From positions 72,668 to 136,667 of the forward strand of contig JAMYWO010000036.1 in assembly GCA_024220525.1 (NCBI GenBank): a stretch of 64,000 nucleotides of DNA. Direction: 5' to 3'. The position numbers and the translations under genes are program-made. Of this stretch, positions 22,348-34,805 are shown piece after piece. The notes below the pieces were generated by a model. It searched no databases and was not told the origin of the DNA. It worked only from the letters and a program-made list of their open reading frames with translations. How positions within the stretch are numbered: the stretch's first letter is position 1; each line of letters begins with the position of its first letter. The stretch is from Cochliopodium minus. Its lineage: Eukaryota; Discosea; Himatismenida; Cochliopodiidae.

Positions 22348-23605
22348 TTAATTCAATAAAGACTTTATAATGTCGCATAAAGAAATGACTTTGATAGGAA
22401 TTTTATTTTCATCTACTGAAAAGATGCTATGTAAATGAAACTTTTCGATTTTCTCAAGCAAATGAAGAAAAGTGTCGTCCTTGTGAAGAACAACCGAATC
22501 TTCGTTTACTTCTTTCTCAAAGTATCTCTTTGATTTGGAAAGGTATTCTTTGACGGTAAGTCTGAAGTCTTTGAACAAGTTTTCTTCCAAGTTTACTCTT
22601 TTGATATCGTGCGAAGAAAATACTGAAGTGAGTTGTCCCTTTTCATTGACAACACCCACTCCTGAAATTTGTTTCTCGAGCATCAATCTGAATCTATTAA
22701 AAATAAAATTGTAAAAATAAAAATCTAAGAAAAAATAAAAAATAAAACTAACAAATAAATTTAAAAATAAAATAGAATAAATTAAATAAATCAATATAAT
22801 CGGTTTAATTAAAAAATAAATCAATAAAATCAAATTTAAATTTTTTTTTTACCCATCACAAGCAACATCGGATTCATTTATTGTAAATAGTTCTTCATTA
22901 GTCTTTTTAAAGAGATCATTGATTTTTAAACCATCAAACAAGTTTTTGTGGGAATTGATCTCTTTCACCAAATATTCAACAAGACCATATTGAGAAATGA
23001 CCCCCGCCAACTTTCCATTTTCATCTTCGACACCAACTCTCACGATATTTGTTTTTCCTTTTTCTTCTTGGTTTTGTGCAGGGTTGGACAAAATCTTCAT
23101 TATTTCTAACACTGGTGTACTTTTTTTCACAATTCCCCAACTGTTTCTTTCTGATGCATCTTTTAAAATTAAAATTTAAAAAAATTGGAATTAAAAAAAA
23201 AAAATTTAATATTAAAAAATTTTCGATGAAATTTCATTTATGAAAATTTTAAATTTTTTTTTTACTCACAAATTCCTCTATTTTCTCTTCTGCAAACAAT
23301 TTGAACTCTTGATTATCATATTCTTTCCATTCTACTATTTCCTCAGCGAACAAATCAACAAAGCTTTTCGAGACTGCCAACACATAGATCACAACAGCCA
23401 AATCTTGCAAGCTTATGGATCCAAAATAATTGTGGGTATTCTCATAAAATACAGGCAATGAAGATAAATTATGTTTTTGGAGTGTTTCTAATGCTTTCAA
23501 TACATTTTCTTGTGAGCCAATATCAATTAATTTGAAGTTGTCTCCAATTATATCTTTGGCTGTTTTATTTTCTAAAGTATTTCTGAATTGTTTTAAAGAT
23601 TCCAT
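22348..23605 (-). CDS. CBS-domain protein, AMPK-gamma/SNF4-like
   Basis: Three exons (23605-23266, 23159-22853 and about 22692-22348) encode about 330 residues, the length of AMPK gamma subunits. Four CBS-type repeats can be traced: KLIDIGSQENVLKALETLQK with LSSLPVFYE; VLEIMKILS with VRVGVEDENGKLAGVIS; an ISGVGVVNEKGQLTSVFS block; and VVLHKDDTFLHLLEKIEK with LHSIFSVDENKIPIKVIS. CBS quartets bind adenine nucleotides and sense energy state. The basic residues of the AMP pockets cannot be mapped by eye. The phase at the first intron favours the GTAAAA donor at 23265 over the overlapping GTGAGT at 23269. Confidence 0.75.
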
Positions 23606-23968
23606 TCTTTTGTTTTCTTTTTTTTGCTTTTTTTTATTTTTTTGTTTTATTTAATTTATTTATTGAATGAAAAGAAAGAATATTTATTTGAAATTTTCAG
23701 TTTATTTCTTTTAGATTCAGTTCAAATTTGATTTGCAGCAAAATTTCTTTCAAAAGGATTTTAATTGTCAAGCAAATTTAACTTGAATGAAAAAATCGAA
23801 TGTGTTCAAAAATGAATATAAAAAAAAAATTGATACCTTTTTTAAAATTAATATGTTTTGAAATGCAACTTCTATTTACCCACTTTGGCTAAAAAAAAAA
23901 CAATGTTATTGTGGGCATTTTCCATTATACTCTTTATTATTTATTGACAAATTAATTTTAAATAAGTT
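23606..23968. other. Intergenic region
   Basis: About 360 bp AT-rich spacer between two minus-strand genes. No gene or repeat recognised. Confidence 0.6.
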
Positions 23969-25879
23969 TCAGTTATCATCCTTAACCTCTTTAATATCAA
24001 AATCAAATTCAGAGATATCTTTAGTCAATTGCCTTTGAATGAGATCGAAATAAAATCCCTTATCTTTAATAAGTGAATCATGAGTTCCTCTCTCAACAAT
24101 ACATCCTAAAAAATAATAAATAAAAAAATAAAAAAAAAATAAAACAATAAATAAAAATAAATAAAAATTGATTTTAATACCTTTTTTCATTACTATTACT
24201 TCAGAACTGTTTTTTACTGTTGACAAACGATGTGCAATAACCAAAACAGTGCGATCTTTCATGGCGTTATCAAGAGCTTGGTGTACAAGGTATTCACTCT
24301 CACTATCCAACGCAGAAGTTGCTTCATCCAACAAAAGAATGGGAGGATTCAAAATTAAAGCTCTTGCAATAGCAATCCTTTGCTTTTGTCCTGTTAATAA
24401 AAAAAAAATTTTTTTAATTTTTCATTTTTTAATTAAATTTAAATTTTTTTTTGATTTTTTTTTAATTTTTTTTTTTATTTTTTAATTAAATTTAAATTTT
24501 TATTTTTTGATTTTTTTTTCTTTTTTTTGCCTCCACTAAGTTTTATTCCTCTTTCACCCACCATGGTATCATATCCTTCAGGAAAAGAGACAATGAATTC
24601 ATGAGCATTCGCTAAAGTAGCAGCTTTAATTATCATCTCGTCATTCACTTCTTCAGGACATCCGAACGTAATATTTTGTTTTATTGTACATGCAAAAAGA
24701 GCTTTTTTAAATAAAAAAAAATAAAAAATAAAATAAAAAAAAACAAAATAAAATAAAATATTTTTTTAAATAATTTAAAATGAGATTAATTATAAATAAA
24801 AAATTACAAAATGATATTTTGAATAAAATTTTTACTTGGCTCTTGTGATACAAAACCTATTTGAGATCTATACCATGTTGGATCATAAATTTGGATGTTT
24901 TTGTCGTCAAGAGTAATGTTACCATGACCAGGCTCATAAAATCTTTCAAGAAGAGAAATTATTGTAGATTTTCCTATTTAAAAAATAAAATAATAAAAAA
25001 TAAAAAATAAAATAATTTATAAATTAAAATAAATAACAAATTTTTTTTAAAAAAAAAATCAAGATTTTCCTATTTGAAAAATTAAAAATATAATTAAAAA
25101 ATTTAATATAAAAATTTTTAAAAAAATAAAAAAATATTAGTTGTATTAAAATATTTAAATCAAAAAGTGTTTAACCAGAACCAGATTTTCCTACTAATGC
25201 AGTCGTTTTTCCTGGATAAAGTTCTATGTTAATGTTTTTCAAAACTTTGCTCTTGGGCCTCATGGGGTACGAAAAAGAAACGTCGTTTATTTTAACATGT
25301 CCCTTCACCATCTTTGATTTTTTACCTCCGTACAAATTCATTTTGGGAGTACGGTCTATTAGTTTGAAAATTCTTTCTGATGATCCAACAACACTCATAA
25401 ACTTTATAAAAAAATTATTTCAAAAAATTTAAATTAAAAAAATCATTTTTTCATTAAAAAAAATAAAAAAAGAATAAAATTTACAAAAAATGAAATTTTA
25501 TTTAAAAAAATAAAAAGAATAAAATTTACAAAAAATGAAATTTTTTTTTTTATTTTTTATTTTACATGTCCTGCTATCCCAGCTATCATACCAATTGAGA
25601 CGGAGAGATAGAGGGTGTAAAACAAGAATGCAGCGAGTAACTGAGGAGAGATTGTGCCTTTAATGACTAATCTTCCTCCGTACCAAACAACCAACAAAAC
25701 TCCACTAAACGCAACAAAAGATATTGCTCCGCTAAATGCTCCATCTGAAAAATGAATATATTTTATTTACTTTTTTAATATTTTTTATTTTGATATTTTA
25801 TTTTTCATTTTTTTATTTTATTTTATTATTTTATTATATTTTGTTATTTTTATTTTTTATTTTTTATTTTTACAATTGT

Positions 25880-25916
<37 letters not shown>

Positions 25917-28138
25917 ATTTTTTGTTTTTTATTTTTTATTTTTATTCCAAATTTATTTTACTTGCAATAGATGTTTTCCTTCCAATCTTGTACCCATCAT
26001 CAATTTTCCCATAATATTTGTACTGTAAAGACTTTTCTTGGGAGAAAGTTCTAACAGTTCTTATACTCGAAAGAGTTTCCTCTGCGACATTGTTAGCTTC
26101 TGCGAGAAGATCTCTGTATATTTTCGAGTATTTTTTAATGAATTTTGAATATCCAATACCAGCTAAAAAAGGAAATCATTAAGAATTATATCAAAAAAGA
26201 TTTTTAAATAATTTTGAATTAAAAATGAAACAAATTTAAACACTTTTAAATAATTTTAAAAAAGTTTATGAAAAAACAATAAATATTTATTAAAAAATTT
26301 AAAATTAAAAAAAGAAATAATTTAATATTTAAAATTTCAAAAGGAATAAAAATTAAAATTAATTAAACTAAAAAGAAATTGAAAAAAATAATTTTAAATT
26401 GAAAGAAAAATCAAAGAAATTTTTTTTGATACATAAAATAATGATCGGCAAAACAGAAATCATGATTAAAGTGAGTTTCCAAGATATCAAAAAAATAATG
26501 ATGAAGGAAGCAAGAGCTTGAATGATCTGAATGAAGAAAGTAATGAAGCTGGTGGAGATTCCCTGAAGGACAGAAGTGTCTGAAGTGAGTCTGCTTGTGA
26601 GTTCTCCTGTTTTATTTTTATCGAAAAATGCCACTTCTTGGAAAGTTATTGCAGAAAAAAGTTTTATCCTTAACCTTTAAAACAAAAAAAAAAAAATTTT
26701 TATTAATTATTATTTTTTTTTTGAAATAAATTTTTTTTAAATTTAATTGTTTTTTTAGTTTAATTTTTCTTACCTTGATACGATCCTTTGACCAGCCAAA
26801 CTGTATAACCAATTTCCAAAGAAAGAAAAAACACTTCCTATTACACCTATAATAAATAAAGCAATGATAGCACGAACCTAAATAAATAAAAAATATTTTA
26901 ATTCGTTTTTTTTTTGTTTAAATTTCAAATTATTTTTTTGATTTTTTTTTTAAAAAAATTTTATAGAGAAAGAATTTTTTGGAATTTTTTTTTTACAAGT
27001 TGTGGGTAAGACTTTGTTACAGTAACAGATTCTAAAATCGAAGTGGCAAAGCCAGGTAAAGCCAAACCAGAAGCTGTGGACATTATGGTACAAATAGTAC
27101 CTATCATTATGATAGGAATTTCAGGGAATGCTAGCGCCGCTATCTTCATGAAACTTGCATGTTTAAATTTTGTGATTTTTTTGTCCTTTTCTTCCTCTTT
27201 AAAAAAAGGAATGGTAATAAAAAGTTTACTTTATGAATGTTATAACATTTGAAAAAAAACAAAAAAGAATTTTAGAATATTTTTTTTGTTTAAATTTGAA
27301 TTTTATTTAAAAAAATTAAAAGAATTCCAAAAACATTATTTTTTTTTTATCCAAAAAATTATTTTAATTTAATATTTTTTATTGAAAAAAATTGATTTTA
27401 CCTTTTACATTGTAGTTCGGCACATCTTCTTCGTTTTCAGAATCTTTGTTCTCAGTTTCAATCTCTTCTTTTTCACTCTCGCTGTTGCTTGAAATTTCTT
27501 TCATTTCTTTGTACTTTACAACCCTCTCCCCGAAACCCTCGTCATCCGATCCCTCATTTGTTATTCCTGTAATGGATATAGAGAGTTGGGCGAAACAAAA
27601 CCCGAAAAACAAGATGAGGAGGGTGATCATGTTGGCTATTTGATACCCCGATATTTCCAAAACGTTAGAATTTAAAAAACAGATTAATTTAATTACAGAA
27701 TACAAGATGGAGATGCTGGGTATTGTTATTACTATTGTTTTATTCACATATGAAAATCCATATTTTATTCTCCAGAATGATATGAACAATATCACGTTTT
27801 TGATCAAAGAGATGATTATGAGATCGAAGGGAGATGTTGTAAATTTGTAGGGTTTTAATTGTTGATTGAAGAATTCTTCGAAATTCCCTGAGTTTTGCTT
27901 ATATCCCAAGATTCCCCACACAAATGCCAAGATGATCATCTCTAATAACCCCAATCCAAAGATTATGAGGAATAATTTGATTTGGGGTGTTATGGTATCA
28001 GATACAGAAATATCTTTAGATATTTCTCTTTTGAAATTATAAAAATTGATCATTTTCTTTTCTTTGTATTCCTCTTTATCATCCATCAAATCTTCCAATT
28101 CATAATCTTCCTCATTATGTTTTTCCTCGATAAACATT
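23969..28138 (-). CDS. ABCB-type half-transporter with TMD0 (TAP/TAPL-like)
   Basis: One minus-strand gene of about 12 exons. The first exon (28138-27403) has an acidic N-terminus and four hydrophobic segments forming an extra TMD0, then an acidic linker. The core six-helix domain follows ([37 protein letters not shown]). The nucleotide-binding domain shows Walker A GKSGSGKST, Q-loop GFVSQEP, signature [15 protein letters not shown], Walker [13 protein letters not shown] and H-loop VIAHRLSTV. It is therefore an intact half-transporter acting as a dimer, probably exporting peptides or lipids across an internal membrane. Introns split both Walker A (between SG and KST) and the signature motif; the latter uses a GC donor at 24529-24530. 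I chose Met 28138 for its A-rich context; Met 28182 is also in frame. Confidence 0.85.
25845..25945. repeat. (TTTTTTA)n microsatellite in ABC transporter intron
   Basis: Tandem TTTTTTA units on the plus strand, so the sense strand of this minus-strand gene is A-rich here, opposite to the arrays near the EGF genes. Exons on both sides belong to the same transporter. Confidence 0.85.
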
Positions 28139-28417
28139 TTTTTTATTTTTTTAATTTTGGACAAAAATATGTTTGATGTCACAACAAAAAACTCAAAGAA
28201 TCAAAGAGATTCAAATATTCAACAAAAAATCTTTTTCTTTTTAATTGACAAGATAGGAAATTGTTTTTGATTCCATTTTCCATATTTTATGAATTTAATA
28301 AAATTAAAAAAAATGTTGAAAAAATTCAAAAAAAGGATTTTCACTTGAAAGTAAAAAGAATTAATTTTTGTTTTGAAAAAAAGATATTTTTTATTCAATA
28401 TTCAATAAGATCAGTTA

Positions 28418-31400
28418 TCATTTAACAATAGGATATGTTGCTTCATCTTCAACTGTTTAATTTTTAAGAAAAATTTAAATAAAAAACTGAATAACTTGAA
28501 GAAAAATTTTTTAACCTCCACATCTGTTGTCTTTACGAGCAACTCTAATGTATCCGGATTCTCCCCAAAATTCACTCCACTGTTCAAAGTTTAATTGAAA
28601 TAAAGAAATAATATTAAATTTAAAAAATTATTAAAATTTTTTTTTTGCTTGGTTCTTGATGATCCAGTAATCTTAACAAAAGAAATTATTTTTTACAATA
28701 TTTTTTAAATTGAAAAAAAAAAGAAAACCTTTTCCAGATTCAGCATCAGTACCATAACCGACTGCCAAAACACCTTTACGAATGAAAAAAAAGGTTAAAT
28801 TTGATAAAAAAAATTTTAAAAGTAAATTACAATGATCTTGATCATCAGGATTAGAAGAACAAGAAGGATCATCAAAAACTCCTTGGTGGTAGAATGTCTT
28901 TTTTTAAAAAAATAAAATTAAAATTTTTAAATTAAATGAAAAATTTAATTGTATATTTTTACCCAACCAGTCGAGTCTACGCAAATGGAAACAGGTCCAA
29001 CAGTAGCAAGAGCATCCATCAAAGATTGTTCATCTTTTAAAAAGTTAATTTTAAAAAATGAAATAGTTTTGAAAGTCATACCGTTTGCTTTAACTGCTAC
29101 TTGATTTACAATGGTGATGTTCCCTTTAACTGTTTGGCAGAATTGGGGGTTCATTTTGTAATTGTAGTCTTGCTCACTTGGCCATTGTCCTCCGTTATTC
29201 TTGATAACATATCCATAACTTGCACCTTTTAAAATTTTTATTTATTATTTCATCATTTTTAATTTTATTTTATTTCATTTTATTTTTAAAGTTAAAGTGT
29301 CTTACGAGGATCTCCTCCCTTTGAAAAGTTTTTTTTTAAAAATAATTTTGATTTCTTAAATAAAGTTGAGTTTACATCACAAGCTTGGTTTCCTACACTC
29401 CAAGTACAATCCAAAAGATATTGTTCAGAAACTGTATCCATTCTTCCGTTTTTCTTTCAAAAAAAAAAAAAAAATGAATGAATAATAATTTCATAATTTA
29501 AATGTATTTTTAAAAATGAAATTTACAAGGAAGTTGGCACTTTCAACTGCTCCAGTAGCTGTAAAAAATAAAAAGATAAGTAAAACAGAAATTTCTATTT
29601 CTTTTAAAAGAACTTACCAGAGAATGACCAGCAAGATCTTTTATTTTTTAATTTTTTTAAAAGTCTTATTAGTAAATTTATTCAAAAAAAGTTTACCCAC
29701 AATCACCTATAAATTAATTGAAATAAAAATTAGAAAATAATAAAAATGGAGAAAGAACCTTGATCTTTGATAGGAGAAACAGCACCTTTAGTTCTTTTTT
29801 TTTTTTTTTGTTTAAAAATATTAAATTTATTTTTAATTTAAAGAAGAAAATTAGAAGAATTAAAAACCTCCAATCAACAGAAGTTGGCAAAGCCTTTCCA
29901 GATTTTTGATGGTACAAGGATGGTTTCTGTTCATGATTTTTTTTAAAGCAAGAAGATTTCAACTCTTCAGGAGATCTATCTGCCAAGGAGTTTACACCTA
30001 GCAAATGAGAATGAGAACCTCCATTATATTCCCATCTGTGTTTGACAATTTTGGAGAGGTTGTCGATGAAGTAAGACTTTCTTTGTTGGAGTTCTTCTAT
30101 TGTTTCGTAAACTTTGTCGTGAGCCTTGGTGAAATCCTCAAAGAGTTCATCTGCTGAAAAGTGAAACATGTGTGCCAATCTTCAATTTTTTAAACAATGA
30201 TATATTAAAAAACAAAACAAAACAGAAAAAATAAAAAGTATAAATTAATAAATATCTTTTAATTTTAATTTTTGAAATAAATGCAAATTGAAAAAATAAA
30301 AAGACAAACAAATACCTTTGTACTGGAGTCATTATTTTTCCATATTCTACACCATTACAAATGGATGGAATTGAAAAGTCAGAAGCATTGTAGAATCCAG
30401 GGAGATAATTGGTATATTCGCCTACGATAAAAATAATAAATTAAATAAAGAACTTAGAAAGGAGAAATATTCATTTTACTGATAAACCAGTCATAGTTTG
30501 GAGAATGGAGATATCTAAAAAAGGAAAAACATAAAATTTGTGGAAAATATGATTCCAAAGATAATATTCAAATACCCAGCCATCGAAGAACTAAAACCAA
30601 CCTGTATAGAAAACAAATTTTAGTATTAAATAAAGAAAAAGAATATTTTAAAAAAACAAATTTACATAGTTGAATTGAACAGGATGTTGGGTCTCGGAGT
30701 TTACATAGTATGTATAATTGTTAGTTGCTCCATTAATAGGTGAGTTGGAGTTATACACATCAACTGTTTTGTTATCTAAATTATAAAAATAAAAAAAATT
30801 AATATTGAAAATTGTTTTTTATTAAAAAGAATGGTTTACTTATAACAGCTCTCCCTTTGAATTCGAACGCTTTCAAGTTACTTGGAAATGCACTGATGAG
30901 AGATACCTCAAGGGATCCTTTAAAACAGATCTTTTTGTTAACACTTGGAACCTTTTTTTTTTTTTTTTGAGAAAAAAGATTGAAATTGATTTAAATTAAT
31001 TTAAAAATATTTTCTTTATAAAATGTTATGATGTTTTATATTTATTTACATTAAAAGAAATTTAAATTATTCTTTAAAAAGGAAATTTAGTTTTTACAAT
31101 GTGGTAGACATCAAATTTCTTATCTCCTACTTTTTTGACGAATGTTTGATCGATACCTCCATAGAAATCTATTCTTTGTACTTCATTCTCTTTTATATTT
31201 TTAACATTAAGAGTTGTTTGAGAAAATAATTTAATTGTTAAATTGATTTACCTGCATCATACCACATTGCAACAGGTTCTTTGAATAAATTTTGAAATAT
31301 ATTTTAATTGTTTTTACATATAGTTTATCATTCCATACCAACCACCTTTGGGAGTTTGCTATAATTTTTGGAAAATAAAATTTTTAGTTTGATGAATGAA

Positions 31401-31751
31401 AATTGAGAATTGGATGTATAGAATATATAAATATAGTATGGATATATGAATCATTTGGGTTTTATATCTTTGACTATTCATAATAGTCAATGAATCCTTT
31501 TCATTAAATTTTTAATTGAAGCATTTTAAAAATTTTTTACCTTTGTGTCCATTGTGGAACTGTATTGTAAATGTTGAAATGAATGTTAAAGTTATTTGAT
31601 TAAATACATTCTATTGAAAGTGGCATGGGATGAACAAAAATATTTTACCTTCAAAATTAAATTCGACATAATAACGACTTGGTGGAAGAGGTACAGCAGA
31701 TAAAGCACTGTATGCGAAGTATATAATCAAAATTGAAAATAAAAGCTTCAT
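28418..31751 (-). CDS. Papain-family cysteine protease, counting-factor-associated-D-like
   Basis: Nearly twenty exons. The first (from 31751) gives a signal peptide (MKLLFSILIIYFAYSALSAV) followed by PPSRYYVEFNFEGVPQW. The pre-domain includes MWYDAENEVQRIDFYGG, as in dictyostelid CfaD and related digestive cysteine proteases. The propeptide is FTKAHDKVYETIEELQQRKS. The mature domain has SVDWR, the catalytic KDQGDCGSCWSFS, CDGGDPRASYGYVIKNNGG, the catalytic His in DDQDHGVLAVGYG, the Asn in YWIIKNQW and the ending DNRCGVEDEATYPIVK. All catalytic residues are present, so it should be active, in phagolysosomes or secreted. Several exons are tiny: 31559-31541 (19 nt), 31358-31339 (20), 29706-29697 (10), 29637-29618 (20) and 29318-29306 (13). 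Confidence 0.88.
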
Positions 31752-31970
31752 TTTTTATAATTTGAAAGTGTTTTATAAATTATAAAAAAAAAAAAATCAA
31801 TTGGGAGTAAGATGCACAATAAGAAATAGATGGATAATATCAATATATTAAAACAAAATGCATTTTATCATAATCTATAATACAAACCAATAAATCAAAC
31901 TGCCTATATATTAATTTTTTTTTATTCTCACTTTGAAATTATTTTTTTTATTTGACAGCCATATTTCAGA
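31752..31970. promoter_or_regulatory. Divergent promoter region, protease and Kelch genes
   Basis: 219 bp between two outward-facing starts. AT-rich, with A-rich sequence before the protease ATG and T-rich sequence ahead of the Kelch ATG. No specific site can be assigned. Confidence 0.5.
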
Positions 31971-34680
31971 ATGGATCCAAATATTGATTGTTTCGACGCA
32001 TTATCAGAAAGAATGCCATTATGTAAGATATTAAAAAGAAGATCAAAGAATCAAAATGATTTATTTTCACAAACAATAAAAAAAGGCAGATGGGATAATT
32101 TAGAAATCAAAAATCCTGAAGTTTTGGCGCCAAGAAATTCAGCAATAACATTCACTCACAAAGGAGAACTCTATCTGTATGGTAAAAAAAAAAAAAGTTT
32201 TATCAGCTTTTTTTTTTTTTAAGAAAATTTTACATCGTTTTATTTTTGAATGATATTAGGTGGAAGAGGACCAAGTGGGAGATATAATGATTTCAACAAA
32301 TTTTGTTTCAGTTAAATAATTTTTAAGAAAAAATATTAATTAATCAATTAAATAAATAAAATAAACGAATAAAAAAATGTGTTTAAAAATAAAAAATAAA
32401 ATACATTAAAAAATAAAAATCAAAATAAAAATCAAAAAATAACATAATTATTAAAAAAATTGTTTTCATTAACTAAAAATAAAATAATAAGGAAATAATA
32501 AGTGGAAAGTAATAAGAACATTTGGAGGTATTTTTGAAATTTAGATTTTAAACAAAAAAATAATTTACTAAAAAACAAAAAATTAAGAAACACCACCTGG
32601 CAGTTCTGGAACATCAGGAAGTGTTTATGAAAATTATTTCTTTATATTTGGGGGATATTTAAATGGAGAAAATATTTTGTCAAACGATTTGTATAGAATG
32701 GTAATACAAAAAGAGTTATAAAACAAAATTAAAAAATTAAAAATTAAATTATTATTAAAAATTAAAAAAAATTTATAAAAAAAAATAAAAAGTAAAAAAA
32801 ATAAAATAATCATAAAAAGTTAATCAATATAAAAAATCAAACAGTAAAAAATAAAAAAAAAACAAAAATGAAACAATTATAAAACAATGAATAATATGAA
32901 AAAATAATGATAAGAATCAATAAAATAAAAACGAAAAACAAAGAAATAAAATAATAAAAAAAAAATAAAAACTAAAAAAATAAATAAAAATAAAAAATGA
33001 ATTAAAAATAAAAATAAATATTAAAAACAATGAATATAAATAAATGAATAAATAATAAAAAATAAAAAAATTGTAAAAATAAATTATTAAAAATTAAGAA
33101 TAAAAAACCAATTATAATTAATAATAAAAATCTTGAAAAAAAAATTATAAAAAATAAAAAATAATAAAATAATAAATAATTTGAATTTGAAATTATTTTC
33201 TTTGTATAGAATATTGATACTTTTAACTGGAATAGAATTAAAGTTGAGGGAGAAGATCTCAAAAAAAGGGCGTACCATGTGATGTGGGCTTACCAAAACG
33301 ACATTTACATTTATGGAGGAGAAAAGAACGAAAAGGAGGACACTTTCGAAGAAATGTTACGCATCAATTTATCCACCTATCGTTCTACAAAGATTAATTA
33401 TTCTGGTTTTACCTATATTTAAAAAAAAAAATTTATATTTTTTTTAAAATTTTTTTTAATATTTTTTTAAAAATTTTTTTAAATATTTTTTTTATCTTTT
33501 TTTTTAAAAAATTTTTTTAATCTTTATTAGGAACTCCTCCTCACAGAAATCATCTTTCTTCAATAACTGCAACGTAATTTCAAAACTTTTTAAATAAATA
33601 ATAAAAATATTAAATAATAAAAATAGATATAAATAATATAAATAAATAAAAAAAAAAACTTTTTAAATAAAAAATCAAATTAAAATGTTTAAAAAAAAAA
33701 AACAGGATCAAAAATGGTAATTTGATTTAATTAAAAAAAAATCTTTTAAAATTTATCTCCAAAAAAGAAAAAGTTTACACATTTGGAAGCTCTTCAAACT
33801 CAGAGAGCCCAATCTGCCACGAATTCGACATTTCTAGCTCCAAATGGACTATCATAGATGTAACATGTTCTCCCTTTGGTGGATTGAAAGCAGTACCAAG
33901 AACAAGATCACATGCATCCATTCTAGTCAATAAATATATTGTAAATCTAACAAAATTTTTTTTTAATTTTATTTTTAAATCTGTTTTAAAATTTTCAGAT
34001 TTCAATGGGTGGATGGAATGGTAAATTATTTATTAACTATTTTCTTATTTTTAATTTTTAATTTTTTTTTATTTTTTATTTTTATTTCTTTTTTCTTAAT
34101 TCCCAACTTATATTTTAAAAGGGACTTCAAATTCCAATGATGTTTACATTTGGAATATTGAAACCAATGAATGGAGCAAAATACCCGCACTCAACGAAGT
34201 AGAACCAAGAGGGGGACATTGCCTAGGTAAAAAAAAAAATTTTTTTTAATTAAAAAATAATAAAACAAAATAAAAAATGATTAGTTAGAAGAAACAACTA
34301 TTTATATTTAATAACTGGATGGAATGGTAAAATAAACTTTTTAAAATTAAATAAAGTTTAAGATTTTAATTCTTGTTTTTTATAGGATTTAGACCAACCA
34401 ACACTATTCAGTCCATCAGAATTCCTTGGTTTATTTTTTGTGGTCATTGGGTATTTTCTAATTTTATTTTCTAATTATATCATTTTATTTTTTTTTTGTT
34501 ATTATTTTAAAGACCCAAAACCAACATCATTTTTTTCCCATTGAATTTAAAGTGACTGTTAAGAATTTGCTTCTTATCCACAAAATTGGAAAACTCAAGG
34601 TTGCCAAGCCCATTCTCTTCCTCATTATTAATCAAATCAGCTGTCATCTTTTGGATAAAGATGATGAAGAAGATAATTAA
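31971..34680 (+). CDS. Kelch-repeat protein
   Basis: Plus-strand gene with many introns, one of them (32702-33208) A-rich and about 500 bp long. Exon 1 (31971-32181) starts MDPNIDCFDALSERMPLCKI and ends in the first Kelch strand (HKGELYLYG). Later Kelch blades are FFIFGGYLNGENILSNDLYR, MWAYQNDIYIYGGEKNEKED, KVYTFGSSSNSESPICHEFD, ISMGGWNG and NDVYIWNIETNEWSKIPAL with EPRGGHCL. The double-Gly and Trp spacing is typical of a beta-propeller. The last exon (NIIFFPLNLKVTVKNLLLIH) reads as a small C-terminal region ending in DKDDEEDN. No BTB or F-box domain was recognised. Partner binding is the expected role. Confidence 0.75.
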
Positions 34681-34805
34681 AAAAGTTTGAAAAAAAATAA
34701 CTTGAATTTATAAAAATTCTTTTAAAAAAAAATATTACGAATTAGTTTGAATTAGTTTTTTCAATAACTTTTCCAAATAAAAAATAAAAAATAAATAAAA
34801 ATTTT

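Noticed and set aside
25736-26014. Phe/Tyr-rich open frame on the plus strand
   Set aside because: Microsatellite translation inside an intron of the minus-strand ABC transporter.
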